DNA of 12,173 nt, taken from Gemmatimonadota bacterium (GTDB lineage: Bacteria; Gemmatimonadota; Gemmatimonadetes; Longimicrobiales; Gaopeijiaceae). Below the pieces are notes generated by a model, which was given only the letters and a program-made list of their open reading frames with translations, had not been told where the DNA came from and ran no database searches. The stretch spans positions 1-12,173 of the forward strand of contig JAPOOQ010000313.1 in assembly GCA_026713345.1 (NCBI GenBank), read 5' to 3'. The position numbers and the translations under genes were made by a program. Positions 1 through 7,045 of this stretch are shown piece after piece (within the stretch, counting starts at the first letter, position 1; every line of letters begins with the position of its first letter).

Positions 1-1
1 C

Positions 2-811
2 CAGCTCGTGCACTACGGGATCACGCCGGAGGAGGCCAGGCTGCGGTGGATCCCCATCCTCTGGGGGGCGGGAATGCTGCTTACGGTCCTGCTGGCGGTG
101 TCGGTCTTCCGGTATCAGCGCCGGACCGCCGCGGAGCAGGCCTGGACGGCGATGGCGAGGGAGCTGGCGCATCAGCTGGGCACGCCCATAAGCTCGCTCC
201 AGGGGTGGGTCGAGGTGCTCGGGCTGGCGCCAAAGCAGCGCCCGGGACAGATGGCCCAGGCCGAGATCGCGACCGCCATCGGCGACGACCTGGTCCGGCT
301 GGAGCGGGTCAGCCGGCGGTTCGAACTGATCGGACGGGACCCGGCGCTGCGGCGCGTGTCGCTGAAGCAGGTTGTGGACGAACTCCGCTCCTACATGGAG
401 GTCAGGCTGCCCCGGCTGGGACCGGGAGTGGCGCTGCATGTCGACGTGCCGGACGAGCTGCCGGATGTCCAGGGCCACGAAGTGCTGCTGACCTGGGCAC
501 TCGAGAATGTCGTCAAGAACGCTCTCGACGCGATGGCGGGGACCGGCGGATCGATCACCATCTCGGCGCGGGCTCCCGACTCCCGTTGGGTCGTCCTGCA
601 GATCCGGGACACCGGGCCCGGCGTGCCCTTCGAGATCCGCGACCGGCTCTTCGATCCCGGCGTGACGACCAAGTCGGGAGGCTGGGGGGTCGGCCTCACC
701 CTGACCCGCCGCATCATCGAGGTGGTCCACCGCGGCCGCATCGAGCTCCTCGACCGCGGTGAGCGCGGTGTTACATTCCAGGCTCGGCTCCCCCAGGCCG
801 CCGAGTCCTGA
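2..811 (+). CDS. Sensor histidine kinase, 3' part (5' end outside window)
   Basis: This is the C-terminal part of a membrane histidine kinase that would autophosphorylate on His and pass the phosphate to a response regulator not present here. The frame is open to the left edge. A GTG at 8 could start it, but the HYG...LRWIP stretch just before the membrane helix looks like the inside of a longer protein, so I treat it as 5'-partial. Counting from that GTG, one membrane helix spans about residues 14-35. The H-box AHQLGTPIS follows, with the phospho-acceptor His at residue 55 (bases 170-172). The ATPase domain shows the N-box ENVVKNALDAM, G1 DTGPGVP, the F-box region LFDPGVTTK and G2 GGWGVGLTLTRR. 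All key catalytic motifs are present. The sensor domain is not visible, so the signal is unknown. The stop lies 80 bp before the helicase gene on the same strand. Confidence 0.9.
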   Translation, partial: QLVHYGITPEEARLRWIPILWGAGMLLTVLLAVSVFRYQRRTAAEQAWTAMARELAHQLGTPISSLQGWVEVLGLAPKQRPGQMAQAEIATAIGDDLVRLERVSRRFELIGRDPALRRVSLKQVVDELRSYMEVRLPRLGPGVALHVDVPDELPDVQGHEVLLTWALENVVKNALDAMAGTGGSITISARAPDSRWVVLQIRDTGPGVPFEIRDRLFDPGVTTKSGGWGVGLTLTRRIIEVVHRGRIELLDRGERGVTFQARLPQAAES

Positions 812-891
812 GCCGGTGAGGGGAGCGGTCCCGGCGGTACGCGGCCCGCAACGGCTCCCCGCTTCATCAGCGTCCACCTTCGGCCAGTCCG

Positions 892-3129
892 GTGCAGCGG
901 ATACAGTCGCTCCTCGAATCCCTCAACCCTGAGCAGCGGGACGCCGTCGAGCACTTCGAGGGCCCCTGTCTCGTTCTCGCGGGCGCGGGGTCCGGCAAGA
1001 CCCGCGTCCTGACCACGCGCGTCTGCCAGCTCATCGGCGAGCACGGTGTGCCCCCCGACCGGATCATGGCGGTCACCTTTACCAACAAGGCGGCCGGCGA
1101 GATGCGCGAACGGGTGGCGGCGATGCTGGGGGGCGAGCCGCGGGGAATCTGGATGGGGACCTTTCACGCCCTCGGCGCCCGCCTGCTCAGGCGCCACGCA
1201 CCCGAACTGGGCTGGACCCGGGGGTTCGCCATCCGCGACGCGGAGCAGTCGGTGCGGGAGATCAAGAGGGCGCAGACCGCCGCCGAGGTCAGTCCGAAGC
1301 GTTGGAAGCCCAAGGCCATTCGCAGCTGCATTTCGGACGCAAAGAACCAGCTGGTGGGGCCGGAGGCGTTTTCGGAGGCGCACGGCGACAGCCTGGATCT
1401 GCTGATCAGGCAGGCCGCGCGCGTGTACCCGGTCTACCAGCAGGCGTTGCGGGACCAGGACGCCATGGATTTCGACGATCTGCTGATGTTGCCGGTGCGC
1501 CTCCTCGAGGGCAGCGAGCGGCTGAGGGAGCTGTATCGCGCACGATTCGCCTTCCTGCTCGTTGACGAGTACCAGGACACCACCCGCGCCCAGTTCCGGT
1601 TCCTGGAACTGCTGGCGCGCGAGCACCGCAACCTCATGGTGGTCGGCGACGACGATCAGAGCATCTACGGCTGGCGCGGCGCCGACATCCGCAACATCCT
1701 CGACTTCGAGCGCAGCTTCCCGGGCGCGCACGTGGTGCGGCTGGAGCAAAACTACCGTTCCACACAGGTGATTCTGGACGCTGCCAACGCGGTGATCTCG
1801 CAGAACATCCACCGCAAGGCAAAGAGGCTGCGCACCGAGCTTGCGGGCGGCGATCCCGTGACCGGCGTCGAGTCGGGCAACGAAACCGACGAGGCGCGCT
1901 GGATCGTCGAGGAGATCGAGCATCGGATGCTCGCCGACCCGGATCTGGACCACCGCGACTTCGCGGTGCTGTACCGTACGAACGCGCAAGCCCGCTCCCT
2001 GGAGGACCGCTTCTGGCGGCGCGGACTCCCGTACCAGATCGTGGGTGGGGTGCGTTTCTACGAACGCCGGGAGATCCAGGACGTGCTGGCCTACCTGCGC
2101 CTGATCGCGAACCCGCGCGATGTCGACGCCTTTGAACGGGTGGTCAACTACCCGCGCCGGGGGGTGGGCAGCGTTTCACTGGGGCGGCTGTTCGGCTTCG
2201 CGCTGGAGGAGGGGATCGGTCCGCTGGAGGCCGCCGAACGGGCAGGGGAGGTGGCCGGGCTGAACCGCACGGCGCGCCGCGGGCTTCTCGATCTGGCGGA
2301 GCTGATCCGCCGGTACTCGGTACTCGCGGCGACGCAGGCCGTCGGCGAGGTGCTGGAGGCGCTCATCGGGGAGCTGGAACTCACCCGGCTGCTCCGCGAG
2401 GAGGGCCCGGAGGGGGACGACCGGGCCGAGAACGTCCGGGAGCTGGTCGCGGCGGCCAGCCAGTTCGAGTCCGAATCGCTGCCGGATCTGGAGGACGACG
2501 AACGCGATGCCTTCACCGATCTCGGACTCTTCCTGCAGCACGTGTCGCTGGTCGCCGACATCGACCGACACGATCCCGGAGCCGACGCCGTGACCCTCAT
2601 GACCCTGCACAGCTCCAAGGGTTTGGAGTTCCCGGTGGTCTTCATCAGCGGCATGGAGGAGGGGCTCTTCCCGCTCGCCCGCGCCTATGACGAGGAGCAC
2701 CTGCTGGAGGAGGAGCGGCGCCTCTTCTACGTCGGACTGACTCGGGCGCGGCGGAAGGTGTACCTGTCCTGGGCGCGTTCGCGCCGCAGGGCCGGCGACA
2801 TCTCCTGGTCCGGTCCGTCGTCGTTCCTGGACGCGCTCCGGGAGGACATGGAGGTCCGGACCACCGGCCGGACCGGGTCGGCGAGGTGGGTGGGCGGACG
2901 CGGACGAAGGGCGCGGCAGCGTGCCCCCACCCGGGACGAACCCGATTTCAACCAGGACCGCCCCGGCTACAGAAAGGGGGAGAGGGTCGTGCACCAGACC
3001 TTCGGATCCGGCACGATCGTCGAGCTCTCGGGATTCGGGCCCGATCTCAAGGTCACCGTGGACTTCGAGGAGGCGGGGCGGAAGAAGCTGGTGGTTCGCT
3101 ACGCGGGACTGGAGAAGGACTACTTCTGA
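892..3129 (+). CDS. pcrA: UvrD/PcrA-family superfamily 1A DNA helicase
   Basis: This is an ATP-dependent 3'-5' DNA helicase of the UvrD/PcrA/Rep family (745 aa, normal length), expected to act in nucleotide-excision repair and clearance of stalled polymerases. Motifs in order: Q-motif LNPEQRDAV (11-19), Walker A AGAGSGKT (30-37), Ia VTFTNKAAGEM (61-71), II VDEYQD (224-229), III VVGDDDQSIYGWRGA (about 250-264), IV LEQNYRST, V TLHSSKGLEFPVVFISG and VI RRLFYVGLTRAR. A basic Arg-rich linker leads to a C-terminal segment (about 690-745, with VVHQTFGSGTIVEL) that matches the Tudor-like domain by which PcrA/UvrD bind RNA polymerase. The GTG at 892 is chosen because the next in-frame stop upstream is at 817-819 with no other usual start codon seen between, and because the distance to Walker A suits the family. 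No good ribosome-binding site is visible. uvrD is an equally acceptable symbol. Confidence 0.95.
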   Translation: MQRIQSLLESLNPEQRDAVEHFEGPCLVLAGAGSGKTRVLTTRVCQLIGEHGVPPDRIMAVTFTNKAAGEMRERVAAMLGGEPRGIWMGTFHALGARLLRRHAPELGWTRGFAIRDAEQSVREIKRAQTAAEVSPKRWKPKAIRSCISDAKNQLVGPEAFSEAHGDSLDLLIRQAARVYPVYQQALRDQDAMDFDDLLMLPVRLLEGSERLRELYRARFAFLLVDEYQDTTRAQFRFLELLAREHRNLMVVGDDDQSIYGWRGADIRNILDFERSFPGAHVVRLEQNYRSTQVILDAANAVISQNIHRKAKRLRTELAGGDPVTGVESGNETDEARWIVEEIEHRMLADPDLDHRDFAVLYRTNAQARSLEDRFWRRGLPYQIVGGVRFYERREIQDVLAYLRLIANPRDVDAFERVVNYPRRGVGSVSLGRLFGFALEEGIGPLEAAERAGEVAGLNRTARRGLLDLAELIRRYSVLAATQAVGEVLEALIGELELTRLLREEGPEGDDRAENVRELVAAASQFESESLPDLEDDERDAFTDLGLFLQHVSLVADIDRHDPGADAVTLMTLHSSKGLEFPVVFISGMEEGLFPLARAYDEEHLLEEERRLFYVGLTRARRKVYLSWARSRRRAGDISWSGPSSFLDALREDMEVRTTGRTGSARWVGGRGRRARQRAPTRDEPDFNQDRPGYRKGERVVHQTFGSGTIVELSGFGPDLKVTVDFEEAGRKKLVVRYAGLEKDYF

Positions 3130-3158
3130 GCGGGGATCGGGGCGTCTGGCCCTTGAAG

Positions 3159-3731
3159 CTACTCCTCGGCGGGAAGGACCCGCTCGGAATCGCCATCGAC
3201 TTCGGCAACTTCCGTCGCAGGCCGCTCCGCTGCATCCCGGGCCTGCCCGGAACCCGACAGCGGCCACGGCAGATTCCCCAGGCCAGCCCGCAGCGAGCGC
3301 AGTCTGGACGCCCCCTCCAGAACCGCGTCCTCGGCCTCCGACTGCGCCAGGTCGAGCAGCGCCACCAGGTCCTTCAGCCGGTGCTGCAGCTCCCCCGAGG
3401 CATCCGCGATGCCATCGGCCAATCCGGTGAAGGCCTTGTTCACGCGGTCGATGTCGGTGCGGGCGACCTCGGTGATGTGCTCCAGGTTGCGGGCGGCCGC
3501 ATTGGCGTGCTCAACCAGGGGCCGCGAGCGCTCCTCGGCCGACGACAGGAAGCGGGTCCAGCTGCTCGACACCCGCCGCACCTCCGCCAGAAGGACGAGA
3601 AGGACGACCAGGACTCCGGCGAACGCAAGCGCGACCAGGACTGCCGCCCAGCCCGGCACGAGGGTCAGGCTGTCGCTTGCGAGCGTAAGGACGGTCGTGT
3701 CCTGCGGAGCCGGTGGACCGGTGAACGGCAT
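3159..3731 (-). CDS. DUF948-like single-pass membrane protein with coiled-coil-like tail
   Basis: This predicted 190-aa protein starts at ATG (complement of 3729-3731) and ends with TAG (complement of 3159-3161). It has a short polar N-terminus and one strong hydrophobic helix at about residues 25-48 (LVPGWAAVLVALAFAGVLVV). A long charged helical region follows, with regularly spaced hydrophobic residues (for example HITEVARTDIDRVNKAF). The tail is acidic and Pro/Glu-rich. This layout resembles DUF948 proteins such as Bacillus YtxG, described as methyl-accepting-chemotaxis-like but without signalling domains. The function is unknown. An AGGGCGG stretch ending 10 nt before the ATG is a possible ribosome-binding site. 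The open frame continues far upstream, antisense to murA, but that extension is a shadow. The gene converges with the helicase (29 bp between stops) and diverges from murA. The DUF948 assignment comes from recognition only and is moderate. Confidence 0.75.
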   Translation of the reverse strand: MPFTGPPAPQDTTVLTLASDSLTLVPGWAAVLVALAFAGVLVVLLVLLAEVRRVSSSWTRFLSSAEERSRPLVEHANAAARNLEHITEVARTDIDRVNKAFTGLADGIADASGELQHRLKDLVALLDLAQSEAEDAVLEGASRLRSLRAGLGNLPWPLSGSGQARDAAERPATEVAEVDGDSERVLPAEE

Positions 3732-3821
3732 GTAGTGGTTTCCGCCCTGTAGTGAGGTGATTCCCGGGGAGATTCGAATATGGGACTTCAGCCCGGCGCG
3801 ATCCAGCGGTAGCTTTCGGTC
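3732..3821. promoter_or_regulatory. Divergent intergenic region between the DUF948-like gene and murA
   Basis: These 90 bp separate two divergent start codons and must carry, or lie downstream of, the promoters of both genes. An AT-rich island contains the 8-bp palindrome ATTCGAAT (3772-3779). On the plus strand GAATAT (3776-3781) could be a -10 element for murA, but no convincing -35 is seen. On the minus strand CATATT preceded 18 bp upstream by CTGGAT is a weak promoter candidate for the DUF948-like gene. No ribosome-binding site is clear before the murA ATG. The promoter assignments are tentative. Confidence 0.3.
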
Positions 3822-5099
3822 ATGCCAACATTGATCGTGACCGGCGGCCACGAACTTTCGGGCACAATCCGCCCCGCCGGCAACAAGAACGCGGCGCTTC
3901 CCGCGCTCGCCGCGACGCTCATGTCGGCCGAACCCGTCACGCTGCGCAACGTCCCGCGCATCCGTGACGTCCACACCCTGCTCGAGATCATGGAGTCGCT
4001 GGGCGCCCGCGCGACGTGGACCGGTCCGGGCACGGTGGTGGTGGACGCAAAGGGCGTGAACGCGGGCAACCTCGACCCGGCCCTCTCGGAGCGCATCCGG
4101 GCGTCGATCCTCCTGGCGGGCCCGCTGCTCGCGCGCTTCGGATCGCTGTCGCTGCCACCGCCGGGGGGAGATGTAATCGGCCGGCGCCGGCTCGACTCGC
4201 ACATCCTGGCCTTCCGGGCACTCGGAGCCAAGGTCGGCTTTTCGCGCGGCCTCGAAATCGACGCCCGGTCGCTCACCGGCGCGAACATGTTCCTCGACGA
4301 GCCGTCGGTGACCGCGACCGAGAACGCGGTGATGGCCGCCTCCATGGCCGCCGGCGAGACCACCATCCGCAACGCCGCCTGCGAGCCGCACGTCCAGGAT
4401 CTGTGCCACCTCCTCAACGCGATGGGGGCCCGGATCCGCGGCATCGGCGGCTCCACCCTCGTCATCGAGGGGGGCTCTTCGCTCGGCGGCGCCGACTACG
4501 AGATCGGGCCCGACCACATCGAGACGGGGTCGTTCATCGGCCTCGCCGTCCTGACCCGGAGCCGGCTGGTCATCGAACGCGCCCCGGTCGAGCACCTCGA
4601 CTCGATCCTGATCGGATTTCGCCGCCTGGGGGTGGACTGCCGCGTCAACGGGAGGGACCTCATCGTGGACGGCCGCGTCGAGCCGGTCATCCAGATGGAC
4701 GCCTTCGGGCACCTGCCCAAGGTGGACGACGGCCCCTGGCCCGCCTTCCCGGCGGATCTGACGTCCATCGCGGTGGTTACCGCCACCCGGGCCCGGGGTT
4801 CGGTCCTCGTGCACGAGAAGATGTTCGAGTCGCGGATGTTCTTCACCGACAAGCTGGTCTCCATGGGCGCACGGATCATTCTCTGCGACCCCCACAGGGT
4901 TGTGGTCGTGGGACCCTCCGAGTTGCACGGGGCCCGGGTGGAGAGCCCGGACATCCGCGCGGGGATGGCGATCCTGATTGCGGCCCTGGGTGCGCGGGGC
5001 GAGAGCCGGATCCGCAACGCGGCGCAGATCGAAAGGGGGTACGAGAGGATCGACGAACGACTTGCCGCGCTGGGGGCGAAGATCAGGCGAGTTGATTGA
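3822..5099 (+). CDS. murA: UDP-N-acetylglucosamine 1-carboxyvinyltransferase (MurA), Cys-to-Asp active-site type
   Basis: MurA transfers enolpyruvate from phosphoenolpyruvate to UDP-GlcNAc, the first committed cytoplasmic step of peptidoglycan synthesis. The 425-aa length is normal. The start motif GNKNAALP carries Lys22 and Asn23. IRAS carries Arg93 (E. coli Arg91), GGDVIGRRR carries Arg122 (E. coli Arg120), FPADL carries Asp312 (E. coli Asp305), and DIRAG and QIERGYERI match the C-terminal arginine motifs. The residue aligned without gaps to catalytic Cys115 is Asp117 (codon GAT, 4170-4172). This replacement is known in Mycobacterium, Chlamydia and Borrelia, where it gives fosfomycin insensitivity. 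Other differences from E. coli are DEPSVT for DKVSVG at 159-164, His232 for Arg232, and Gln402 in the place of His394. A specialised MurA paralogue is possible but less likely. The stop codon overlaps the promoter of the rimP operon. Confidence 0.9.
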   Translation: MPTLIVTGGHELSGTIRPAGNKNAALPALAATLMSAEPVTLRNVPRIRDVHTLLEIMESLGARATWTGPGTVVVDAKGVNAGNLDPALSERIRASILLAGPLLARFGSLSLPPPGGDVIGRRRLDSHILAFRALGAKVGFSRGLEIDARSLTGANMFLDEPSVTATENAVMAASMAAGETTIRNAACEPHVQDLCHLLNAMGARIRGIGGSTLVIEGGSSLGGADYEIGPDHIETGSFIGLAVLTRSRLVIERAPVEHLDSILIGFRRLGVDCRVNGRDLIVDGRVEPVIQMDAFGHLPKVDDGPWPAFPADLTSIAVVTATRARGSVLVHEKMFESRMFFTDKLVSMGARIILCDPHRVVVVGPSELHGARVESPDIRAGMAILIAALGARGESRIRNAAQIERGYERIDERLAALGAKIRRVD

Positions 5100-5125
5100 C
5101 CGTCGGCGACGGCCGCCGCTATATT
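5096..5125 (+). promoter_or_regulatory. Sigma70-like promoter of the rimP-nusA-infB operon
   Basis: A -35 element TTGACC (5096-5101) and a -10 element TATATT (5120-5125) are separated by 18 bp. Both are close to consensus and stand out in otherwise GC-rich sequence. The -35 overlaps the murA stop codon. Transcription would start near 5131-5133 and give a leader of about 80 nt before the rimP start. The position, directly before a conserved operon and its leader hairpin, supports the call. No start site has been measured. Confidence 0.7.
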
Positions 5126-5130
5126 CAGAT

Positions 5131-5213
5131 GTGGTCGGGCCGCAGTGTGGCCTTTTTCGAAGTGGGGGATGGCGTCCCCCGCTTTTTTTGTCGGTAGTTG
5201 CCAGGGGGTGGGC
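5131..5213 (+). promoter_or_regulatory. rimP operon leader, probable transcription attenuator
   Basis: This is the untranslated leader between the predicted start of transcription and the rimP GTG. It contains a small GGCC/GGCC hairpin (5138-5141 with 5149-5152), then a strong terminator hairpin with a T-run (5160-5189), then the ribosome-binding site AGGGGG (5203-5208). A terminator-like hairpin directly upstream of rimP recurs in several phyla, and a proteobacterial version has been catalogued as a rimP-leader motif. I infer attenuation, perhaps feedback by NusA itself. No competing anti-terminator pairing was obvious by eye. Confidence 0.55.
5160..5189 (+). terminator. Intrinsic terminator/attenuator hairpin before rimP
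   Basis: A ten-pair stem, 5160-5169 with 5175-5184 (core GGGGGA/TCCCCC, one G-T wobble), has the five-base loop TGGCG. It overlaps and is followed by a run of seven T (5183-5189). This is the textbook form of a Rho-independent terminator. It would end murA transcripts reading through and, because it lies downstream of the operon promoter, would also attenuate rimP-nusA-infB transcription. Confidence 0.85.
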
Positions 5214-5711
5214 GTGAAAACAGACCGGACGGGACTCCAGCAGGGGTTCGAAGAACAGCTCGCGGATCTCGGCTACGAGATCGTTGAGCTGCAGTGGGCG
5301 GGCAACGCCCAGCGGCCGGTCGTCCGCCTGCGCGTGGAACACCAGTCTCCGGACCGCCCCGTGTCGCTCGACGACTGCGCGCTGGTGAGCCGCCGGCTGG
5401 AATCATGGATCGACCAGGAGGCCCGTCTGCCCGAGCGCTACGTGCTCGAGGTCTCTTCGCCGGGCCTGGATCGCCCTCTGACGCGCGACAAGGACTTCCA
5501 CCGCTTCCTGGGGCGGAGGGTTGCCGTGCAGGGAACGCAGGTGCTTTGCGGCCGGGCGTCGCGCCTGGAGGGTGAACTGCTCGGCCTGGCGGGGGACGGG
5601 GACGGATCCGCAATCCGGCTCCGGTTGAACGAAGGCGACGAGGTCGAGGTGCCGCGCGCGGCGGTGCGGGACGCCCGACTCGTCCAGGACTGGAGCCAGG
5701 TGATACCATGA
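5214..5711 (+). CDS. rimP: Ribosome maturation factor RimP
   Basis: RimP binds the 30S subunit during assembly and helps mature it. Starting at GTG 5214 the protein has 165 aa, normal for the family. The N-terminal domain includes LADLGYEIVELQW. The family signature VLEVSSPGLDRPLTR lies in the middle, and an SH3-like C-terminal domain follows. The start is decided by AGGGGG at 5203-5208, five bases before the GTG. A GTG at 5208 lies inside this site, and the more distant GTG at 5145 would translate the terminator hairpin and its T-run, so both are rejected. The last bases overlap the nusA start in an ATGA junction, which implies coupled translation. It is the first gene of the operon and lies behind the attenuator. 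Confidence 0.93.
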   Translation: MKTDRTGLQQGFEEQLADLGYEIVELQWAGNAQRPVVRLRVEHQSPDRPVSLDDCALVSRRLESWIDQEARLPERYVLEVSSPGLDRPLTRDKDFHRFLGRRVAVQGTQVLCGRASRLEGELLGLAGDGDGSAIRLRLNEGDEVEVPRAAVRDARLVQDWSQVIP

Positions 5712-7045
5712 ATACGGGTCTGATCATCGCAGCCTTCAAGGACATCGCGAAGAGCAAGAGCCTCGAGCCGGACGAGGTCAACGTGCTCATCCAGGACGGG
5801 ATCCACGCGGGGCTGGCGCGCATCTACGGCGCCAACGTCGACGCCGAGATCACGATCGACGACCTGGCGGGCGATATCGACATGGTGGTGCTCAAGCGCG
5901 TAGTCGACGAGGTCGAGGATCCCTCGGCCGAGGTGTCCGTCGAGGAGGCGCGCTGGGACGACCCCACCTACGAGGTCGGCGACGTGATGGAGATTCCCGT
6001 CGATTTCTCCGAATTCGGGCGCAACGCCGTCATGGCGGCGAAGCAGCGGATCGTGCAACTGGTGCGGGAAGGGGAGCGGCAGCGGATCAGGGACGAGTAT
6101 TCGAGCCGGATCGGCGAAATGCTCTCGGGCGAGGTGCAGCAGATCGAACGGGGCAAGCTGGTGCTGATCCTGAACCGGACGCGCGAGGCCGAGGCGATCA
6201 TTCCCTGGAAGGAACAGAATCCGCGCGAGCGCTTTCGGCAGGGCGAATCCATCCGCTGCGTGCTGAAGAAGGTGGAGGAGACGCCGAAGGGCCCCAGGCT
6301 CATCTTCTCCCGCGCCGACCCGCTCTTCGTGGCCGCGCTCTTCAAGCTCGAGGTGCCGGAGATCTACCAGGGCATCGTCGAGATCAAGGAGCTGACTCGG
6401 GAAGTGGGGGGACGTACGAAGATCGCGGTGCACTCCCGCGACGACTCCATCGACCCCGTGGGGGCATGCGTCGGCCTGAAGGGGTCCCGGGTGCAGGCGG
6501 TGGTGTCGGAGCTGGGCGGGGAACGGATCGACATCGTGCCCTGGCATCCCGACCCCGAGATCTTCGCGCGCCGAGCGTTGGCCCCGGCGCGTGTGGCCAA
6601 GGTCATGTCCGACTCCGCGCGCCAGGTGATTACGGCCATCGTCGATGAGGACCAGCTGTCGCTGGCGATCGGCCGGAACGGACAGAACGTACGCCTCGCA
6701 TCCCAGCTCATCGGCTGGCAGATCGACCTCTACGGTTCCCGCGAGTGGCTGGAGCGCGGCGAGGACATGGCGGTCTTCGTGGAGGGAGACGGCGACGGGT
6801 ACGAGACCGCCGACTTCCCGCTGAGCGAACTGTCGCTCGAGGCCGATATCCTGGCCGCGCTCGCAGCTTCCGGTTACGACAGCTTTCTCGACATCATCGA
6901 CCTCGACAGGACTGACTTTCTGGCTGTGGAGGGAGTCACGGAAGAGGCGGCTGTCCAGCTGCTGACCCTGATTGAGGATCTCACCGTGCCGGATTCGGAT
7001 GGAGGCGAGCCCGCTGCGGCCGAGGCTGGAGGGGGCCCTGCCTGA
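5708..7045 (+). CDS. nusA: Transcription termination/antitermination factor NusA
   Basis: NusA binds RNA polymerase and nascent RNA and controls pausing, termination and antitermination. The protein has 445 aa. The N-terminal polymerase-binding domain covers about residues 1-130 and an S1 domain about 136-200 (starting near GEMLSGEV). KH1 contains DPVGACVGLKGSRVQ (about 249-263) and KH2 contains LSLAIGRNGQNVRLASQ (about 317-333). A helical C-terminal unit at about 378-425 (EADILAALAASGYDSF...) resembles one acidic helix-hairpin-helix repeat, where E. coli NusA has two. The end is a low-complexity Ala/Gly/Glu tail. The start overlaps the rimP stop (ATGA), with AGGTGAT at 5698-5704 as ribosome-binding site. 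The stop overlaps infB by one base. It may regulate its own operon through the leader terminator (inference). Confidence 0.97.
   Translation: MNTGLIIAAFKDIAKSKSLEPDEVNVLIQDGIHAGLARIYGANVDAEITIDDLAGDIDMVVLKRVVDEVEDPSAEVSVEEARWDDPTYEVGDVMEIPVDFSEFGRNAVMAAKQRIVQLVREGERQRIRDEYSSRIGEMLSGEVQQIERGKLVLILNRTREAEAIIPWKEQNPRERFRQGESIRCVLKKVEETPKGPRLIFSRADPLFVAALFKLEVPEIYQGIVEIKELTREVGGRTKIAVHSRDDSIDPVGACVGLKGSRVQAVVSELGGERIDIVPWHPDPEIFARRALAPARVAKVMSDSARQVITAIVDEDQLSLAIGRNGQNVRLASQLIGWQIDLYGSREWLERGEDMAVFVEGDGDGYETADFPLSELSLEADILAALAASGYDSFLDIIDLDRTDFLAVEGVTEEAAVQLLTLIEDLTVPDSDGGEPAAAEAGGGPA

Noticed and set aside
820..860. Inverted repeat GGGGAGC/GCTCCCC between the kinase and helicase genes
   Set aside because: The arms are only 7 bp, the loop is 27 nt and no T-run follows, so a terminator is not supported. 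In GC-rich DNA it may be chance.
391..1989. 532-codon open frame on the minus strand across the histidine kinase and helicase
   Set aside because: It is antisense to conserved kinase and helicase motifs and has no recognisable domain, so it is a shadow.
3130..3158. Possible bidirectional terminator between convergent genes
   Set aside because: The 29 bp contain no convincing inverted repeat or T-run on either strand.
3765..3800. GATTCGAATA resembling a tRNA T-loop
   Set aside because: No acceptor, D-arm or anticodon arms can be formed around it and no CCA end is present.
5100..5213. Initiator tRNA gene upstream of rimP, as metY in E. coli
   Set aside because: No cloverleaf or T-loop motif is present. 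The region is fully explained by promoter, leader hairpins and ribosome-binding site.
3732..5342. Upstream extension of the minus-strand DUF948-like frame across murA and into rimP
   Set aside because: This part is antisense to murA and low in recognisable structure. The plausible protein begins at the ATG at 3731, just before the polar N-terminus and membrane helix.
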